Shown in pieces: positions 60,096 to 64,000 of a DNA stretch of 64,000 bases. The stretch lies in the NCBI GenBank assembly GCA_029202485.1, contig CP119313.1:2356001-2420000 (forward strand), written 5' to 3'. The number at the start of each line of letters is the position of its first letter. Position 1 is the stretch's first letter. The stretch is from Candidatus Pedobacter colombiensis (lineage in GTDB: Bacteria > Bacteroidota > Bacteroidia > Sphingobacteriales > Sphingobacteriaceae). Position numbers and translations under genes: made by a program. The notes below the pieces were generated by a model, which ran no database searches, was not told the origin of the DNA, and was given only the letters and a program-made list of their open reading frames with translations.

Positions 60096-61532
60096 TTAGA
60101 ATGAAATGAAATATTTTAATTTATTGCCTAGCAGAATAATCATCTCTTTTCTGCCATCGACATCTCTGATTATCGGCTTATTTGCCGTCTCATCAAGCTC
60201 CAGATAGAAAGCTTTTCCATCAACCACATAAAATCCCTGAATTAACTCGTCAATAGTGCTTGCATTAGCCAGCAAAACATATAATCCGGTTACAGGTTTA
60301 TCTATAGTAATGGTTCTGCTTAATCCTTTACCATTATCCAAGGCCTTAATTGCATCTGTGACCTGAGCACCATAAATATTATACTTAAACTCTGGCCTTT
60401 CTTCATTATCCATTACATAACCTTTGCTGCGGAAACCAGTTCCTGTACTATCAACCGGCCATATAGCTTGCGGATTACTCAATTGTGCTACAGCAGGGAT
60501 CAGCTTTTTTGTAAATGTAGTTACTGCTCCACGTGCTTTGGAGGTGCCATTACCCCTGCCATCCCACATTGGTGTAGCATCAACAAATTCTCCGTGCCAG
60601 CCATGCAACAACAAGCCATTATCAAAATCATAACTGTAATGCACTTGTTTTGGACTACCAACAGAAATAGCATGTACTGAGCGTTGGTTAGGTGCAAAAT
60701 CTACAAAACTGCGGATCATGGTATTGGTTGCTGCGCCTATATAAATTGGATCGGCACCCCCACCACCTTTCTGACCTCCATTGAGCAGATCATTAGGTAA
60801 CTTTGAAATCTTAATGTTTTTGAATGCTACAGCACCATGATCACCCTGCAAACGTAAGGCCCCTAACGCTTTTTCTTTATCACTAGCCCCTCTTGTTGGG
60901 CCTGATAGTTCAACATTTTCATGAATAATTATTCCGTTTAATTCTGCTGTAAGAATCCTTGCATTGGCAATCTTATTTCCTCCGGCATCAAATTGTGGCG
61001 CCTGAAATGCGATTTTTAAATGTTGCCATAAACCAGGGGCTTTACTTACATTTTGGCGTGGTGCATAACCGTTATAACCTTTTTGTCCTTCTGGTTTTGA
61101 GTCATCCCAACGCTCATAAATACCACCATTGTCTGATGACAGCGGGTTCGTATTTCCCCAGGAGTCCCTAAGCTGAATTTCGTAATTTCCCTGCAGGTAA
61201 ATACCCGAGTTTGAACCTTTCGCCATCAGGTAATCGAGTTCGAGGATCATATTGCCATGCAATGCATTGGTGAAAAGATCTGCTCCCTGATTTTTTTTAT
61301 CCGGGCTGTTTACAAGGATTCCCGCACCTTTTGTGATGGTTAATTCGTTATCAGTTTTTAAGCTGGCAGTAACATCCTTTGCCAAAGACCAGCTTTTGCC
61401 CGGATCTTTAAATGAAGAAAGGTCATTGAGGTTAATAGCCAACTGATCAGTCAGTTGTTGAGCCGAAACCAGTGCTGTTCCAAACAGCCACAGAAATGCG
61501 GTTGTTCCGAACTTTAAATAATTTAGTTTCAT
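60096..61532 (-). CDS. DUF1080 family secreted protein
   Basis: A 478-residue secreted protein (signal to about LVSAQQ). The first half (about 24-250) has a DUF1080 pattern: DLFTNALHGNMILELDYLMA, NSGIYLQGNYEIQLRDSWG and GALRLQGDHGAVAFKNIKIS. The second half (about 265-478) is a beta-rich module absent in ordinary DUF1080 proteins (ATNTMIRSFVDFAPNQRSVH, then VLLANASTIDELIQGFYVVD). It is the first gene of the minus-strand pair with the cytochrome c protein. A promoter overlapping a perfect inverted repeat lies directly upstream. Confidence 0.82.
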   Translation of the reverse strand: MKLNYLKFGTTAFLWLFGTALVSAQQLTDQLAINLNDLSSFKDPGKSWSLAKDVTASLKTDNELTITKGAGILVNSPDKKNQGADLFTNALHGNMILELDYLMAKGSNSGIYLQGNYEIQLRDSWGNTNPLSSDNGGIYERWDDSKPEGQKGYNGYAPRQNVSKAPGLWQHLKIAFQAPQFDAGGNKIANARILTAELNGIIIHENVELSGPTRGASDKEKALGALRLQGDHGAVAFKNIKISKLPNDLLNGGQKGGGGADPIYIGAATNTMIRSFVDFAPNQRSVHAISVGSPKQVHYSYDFDNGLLLHGWHGEFVDATPMWDGRGNGTSKARGAVTTFTKKLIPAVAQLSNPQAIWPVDSTGTGFRSKGYVMDNEERPEFKYNIYGAQVTDAIKALDNGKGLSRTITIDKPVTGLYVLLANASTIDELIQGFYVVDGKAFYLELDETANKPIIRDVDGRKEMIILLGNKLKYFISF

Positions 61533-61554
61533 ACAGTGTGTTTGGTTTATTAAT

Positions 61555-61614
61555 TAAATGTAACAAAATCATCCTATGTCAAGGAATTTTTGAAATAATG
61601 ATTTTGTTACATTT
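61555..61614 (-). promoter_or_regulatory. 17-bp perfect inverted repeat overlapping the DUF1080 promoter
   Basis: Arms 61556-61572 and 61598-61614 are exact complements (AAATGTAACAAAATCAT and its complement) with a 25-bp spacer. The -7-like box TACATTTA (61555-61562, one mismatch to TAnnTTTG) overlaps one arm, with CTTG about 17 bp further upstream. Looks like an operator or regulator dimer pair. Confidence 0.65.
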
Positions 61615-61653
61615 TTAAACCATAAGTGCCATAATATGAATCTAACTGAGATT

Positions 61654-62835
61654 TTAGTCCTGATTTGCAGCGATTTTTGGCTTATATAAAAACTGAAGGT
61701 AAATAAGTGCAAGAACTGTAATTCCGGTACAATAGTAAAAGGTTACGGGGATCATGCGTAGGTCATCGATAAACAACCATCCTGCAAGTAAGGCTCCCAA
61801 ACCAATTCCAGCTTCCAATGCAATATACATAGTTGCCATAGCCTTTCCTCTTTGCGTAGGATTACTTAAATCTGCAGTCCATGCCGAAGCAGTTGGCGAC
61901 AACATTCCTGTTGCAATACCATACAATGCAGAGGCGAGCATTAAACTGAGGGAAGAACCCGCCAATCCAATCCACAATAGTGAAACGGCCAAAAGTGCCA
62001 GAGATATTTTTAATATATGTGTCCTCCCATAACTGTCGGATGCTTTACCTGCAACAAAACGGATGAGCAATGAGGTGAGTGTAAAGACCATAAAGAATAG
62101 ACCTTTATTGCTTGTACCAAGGTGCGCGCTCCAATCTGATATTACGGTTAAGATAGCTCCATAACTTATGTAACTCATAAATATTATAACCACTGCAGGG
62201 ATCACTCTCCATTCGATGATGTCTCTCCTGTCGATTTTTAAGTGTGTTAGCTTAAATTTTTCCTTTCCCGGTAGTGTTTCTTTCATATTGGCCAAAATAG
62301 CAATGGAAAGCAATGCAAATAAGGAAGAACAATAAAAAAGGATATTTATGCTGTAATGATCAGTTATTGTACTCCCTATAGCAGGTCCAATGGCGAGTCC
62401 GGTACTAAAGCAAATGCCATGAATACCCATTGCTTCACCCCATTTTCCGGCAGGAACCAAATCCGCAACATAAGCTGCAGTAGCTGTTGGTTTAAAACCT
62501 GTAGAAAAGCCATGTATTAATCTGAGGAAAAGAAAACCGGCAATTGTAGTTAGCATAGGATAAAGAAATCCACAAACAAAACACACCAGCGAACCTACAG
62601 CCATAACCGGTACCCTGCCGATGGTATCTGTTAGTTTTCCACTAAATGGTCTGGAAATACCCGCAGTTAAAGTAAAAAGCGCAATGATTAATCCTTTATA
62701 TTCTGCTCCGCCCATGGCTGTTAAATAAGCCGGCAGTTCGGGGATAAGCATATTGAAACTGGCAGAGAATAAAAAGGAGCTTAAACAAACAAGGCCAAAT
62801 TGTAAAGAATATATTGAAGTAGAAGGATGTTGCAT
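61654..62835 (-). CDS. MFS transporter
   Basis: A 393-residue major facilitator with about 12 transmembrane helices. The conserved loop 2-3 motif is GKLTDTIGRVPVM, and the second-half equivalent is GKASDSYGRTHIL. AFTLTAGISRPFSG and HGFSTGFKPTATAAY resemble drug-resistance and multidrug efflux relatives. The substrate is not deducible. A TAnnTTTG box lies 33-40 bp upstream, and a hairpin separates it from the thioredoxin-like gene, so it is probably its own transcription unit. Confidence 0.88.
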   Translation of the reverse strand: MQHPSTSIYSLQFGLVCLSSFLFSASFNMLIPELPAYLTAMGGAEYKGLIIALFTLTAGISRPFSGKLTDTIGRVPVMAVGSLVCFVCGFLYPMLTTIAGFLFLRLIHGFSTGFKPTATAAYVADLVPAGKWGEAMGIHGICFSTGLAIGPAIGSTITDHYSINILFYCSSLFALLSIAILANMKETLPGKEKFKLTHLKIDRRDIIEWRVIPAVVIIFMSYISYGAILTVISDWSAHLGTSNKGLFFMVFTLTSLLIRFVAGKASDSYGRTHILKISLALLAVSLLWIGLAGSSLSLMLASALYGIATGMLSPTASAWTADLSNPTQRGKAMATMYIALEAGIGLGALLAGWLFIDDLRMIPVTFYYCTGITVLALIYLQFLYKPKIAANQD

Positions 62836-62867
62836 TGGTAGATTTGTAACGGGAGGTAATAATGCAA

Positions 62868-62875
62868 CAAAGATA
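62868..62875 (-). promoter_or_regulatory. Putative -7 promoter box for the MFS gene
   Basis: TATCTTTG on the minus strand matches TAnnTTTG. Transcription near 62861 gives a leader of about 26 nt. Confidence 0.45.
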
Positions 62876-62888
62876 AGAAATTAAAATC

Positions 62889-62922
62889 AGGCGTTCTTCA
62901 CTTCCTGAGCGAAGAACGCTGA
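62889..62922 (-). terminator. Terminator of the thioredoxin-like gene
   Basis: GCGTTCTTC (62891-62899) and GAAGAACGC (62911-62919) form a perfect stem; TTTTAA follows on the minus strand. It lies just past the thioredoxin-like stop. Confidence 0.6.
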
Positions 62923-62931
62923 GGTACATAA

Positions 62932-63510
62932 TTACCTTTTGATCTCATTTTTGCTGAAAACAGCAGCGATTTCAGAAAGTTGCTTTTCATCAAGTTTTGA
63001 GGTCTTTTTTAAAGCTTTGATAAAATGTTGTATTTCCTCTGGTTTTGCCGGACAGCCAACATTTTCACCTTTGGTGGAAAAAGGAGCTCCTTCAGGTCTG
63101 ATTTGAGAATCGGCAACAAGGTTTTGCTTTGCATCAAAAAATAACCAGGTTGGTAAACCTTGATCAGCATTGTAATATTTCTTTAAAAGCTCCTCACCAC
63201 CAGGGTTTTCAAGACTCTCTTTTCCCTTTGATTCTTTTACTACAAAATCAGCGATTACATAATTCTTATTAAAATAAGATTTGATAGCCGGATCGTTCAG
63301 GCTAGCTATCATTTTATGACACCAGCCGCACCAGGAAGCATGGAAAATGGCCAATACCTGTTTCTTTTCTTTGGCAGCTTTTTGAATTGCAGCCGTTAAT
63401 ACTTCGTTAGCTGGTGCCGGTGTAGTTGCAACTGCTGTTGTACTTTGGGCAATGGCAGATTGAATGGTTAAAACCGTAGTGATCGTAAATAATAATGATT
63501 TTAGTTTCAT
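62932..63510 (-). CDS. Secreted thioredoxin-family protein
   Basis: A 192-residue exported thioredoxin-like protein (signal MKLKSLLFTITTVLT, cleaved near AIAQS). The active-site motif is HASWCGWCHKMIAS (CxxC, about residue 58), followed by a mixed alpha/beta fold with a likely cis-proline in QGLPTWLFFD. It probably reduces or transfers disulfides in the periplasm. The ATG at 63508-63510 matches the signal peptide; the longer frame adds 16 unlike residues. Confidence 0.87.
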   Translation of the reverse strand: MKLKSLLFTITTVLTIQSAIAQSTTAVATTPAPANEVLTAAIQKAAKEKKQVLAIFHASWCGWCHKMIASLNDPAIKSYFNKNYVIADFVVKESKGKESLENPGGEELLKKYYNADQGLPTWLFFDAKQNLVADSQIRPEGAPFSTKGENVGCPAKPEEIQHFIKALKKTSKLDEKQLSEIAAVFSKNEIKR

Positions 63511-63664
63511 GATGAAATAAGTTTTGTTGAAGGTACAAAATATGCCACATCCTTCCAATTTACTAAAATAATTTGCACAAATGCTATTAATTAAACTAAA
63601 AATATTAGTAATATTGCGCTGCCGATTTACATTAAGAAAACGCAGATTTTTAAGCTTTATATAT

Positions 63665-64000
63665 ATGATACAGTTGAACGACGTCCTTTACGGAAATGTA
63701 GAATTACCAACAATTTTTGCGGATCTGCTAAATACGGAGGCCTTAAAACGTCTAGGCGGTGTACACCAAAGTGGCGCCATATTTTTAGTAAATCCCGATT
63801 TGAGTCATTCCCGGTTGGAACATTCTATTGGCGTGTCGTTATTGATTAAAATTCTAGGTGGATCTGAACTGGAACAAATTGCAGGGTTATTACATGATAT
63901 TTCTCATACTGCATTTTCTCATGTAGGCGACTATGTATTTGAAAATGGCGAAGAAAATTACCACGAACAGATTTATGCTGAAGTATTATTAAATTCAGAA
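63665..64000 (+). CDS. HD-domain phosphohydrolase, C-terminus cut by window edge
   Basis: The first 112 residues of an HD-domain protein run off the right edge. The HD signature is split over RLEHSIGV, GLLHDISHTAFSHVG and NYHEQIY, giving H...HD...H-type metal ligands. The motif order resembles dNTPase-like HD proteins, and QSGAIFLVNPDLSHSRLEHS is typical of that group. The function is probably nucleotide phosphohydrolysis, but the downstream part is not visible. The ATG at 63665 is the first in-frame start. Confidence 0.82.
   Translation, partial: MIQLNDVLYGNVELPTIFADLLNTEALKRLGGVHQSGAIFLVNPDLSHSRLEHSIGVSLLIKILGGSELEQIAGLLHDISHTAFSHVGDYVFENGEENYHEQIYAEVLLNSE

Noticed and set aside
1..64000. 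CRISPR array
   Set aside because: No regularly spaced short direct repeats were seen; the only long repeats are the duplicated gene segment and the 50-bp pair.

Overview
The window looks like a chromosomal piece of a Bacteroidota bacterium, most likely Sphingobacteriaceae and probably Pedobacter or a close relative. Reasons: AT-rich sequence, no Shine-Dalgarno motifs, several TAnnTTTG -7 promoter boxes, a SusC/SusD locus with a PL12-type heparinase, a DUF6266 protein, a sphingolipid synthesis cluster, and many secreted DUF1080 and Gfo/Idh/MocA proteins. The genus is an inference; no 16S or tRNA gene is present. The region is mostly dense, with short gaps and frequent TAATG or ATGA overlaps.

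Layout. 1-10.8 kb holds housekeeping genes: bioB (cut by the left edge), corA, a WbqC-like gene, an acyltransferase, a GT2 glycosyltransferase, aroQ, xerD, prmC, ribD, a DMT transporter, a YigZ protein and a nucleoside phosphorylase. 10.8-11.0 kb holds a decayed thioredoxin/TlpA-like remnant. 11.2-20.3 kb is a compact four-gene polysaccharide utilisation locus: PL12 heparinase III-like lyase, surface glycan-binding lipoprotein, SusC, SusD, then a strong terminator. 20.4-23.8 kb has mnmA, a 5'-nucleotidase split over two genes, and a glutathione peroxidase.

24-32.8 kb is an accessory region. It contains a broken ORF6N gene, a 557-residue putative zincin with an EXORDIUM-like pattern, a deleted IS3-family transposase, and a recently duplicated lipoprotein/outer-membrane-protein pair in which each copy has lost a different gene. 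It also has a small membrane protein wedged between the copies, an XRE regulator with an immunity-like partner, and a HEPN-domain gene. The HEPN gene is preceded by a structured leader with mutually exclusive hairpins and followed by a large stem-loop, then a DUF6266 gene.

32.9-47.7 kb returns to core genes: topA and a small partner, a secreted endonuclease, an alpha-2-macroglobulin/PBP1C pair, a YhhN protein, an RRM protein and a dienelactone hydrolase. 48.0-51.4 kb carries serine palmitoyltransferase, a GNAT-fold protein and an NAD-dependent reductase, probably a ceramide pathway. 51.4-54.0 kb has xseB, xseA and an LD-carboxypeptidase. 54.2-61.6 kb is a periplasmic sugar-oxidation cluster: DUF6807, double DUF1080, Gfo/Idh/MocA, a beta-propeller/cytochrome c protein and a second DUF1080. 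Its members suggest breakdown of glycosides through 3-keto intermediates. A perfect 17-bp inverted repeat overlaps the promoter of the last DUF1080 gene. The window ends with an MFS transporter, a thioredoxin-like protein and the start of an HD-domain hydrolase.
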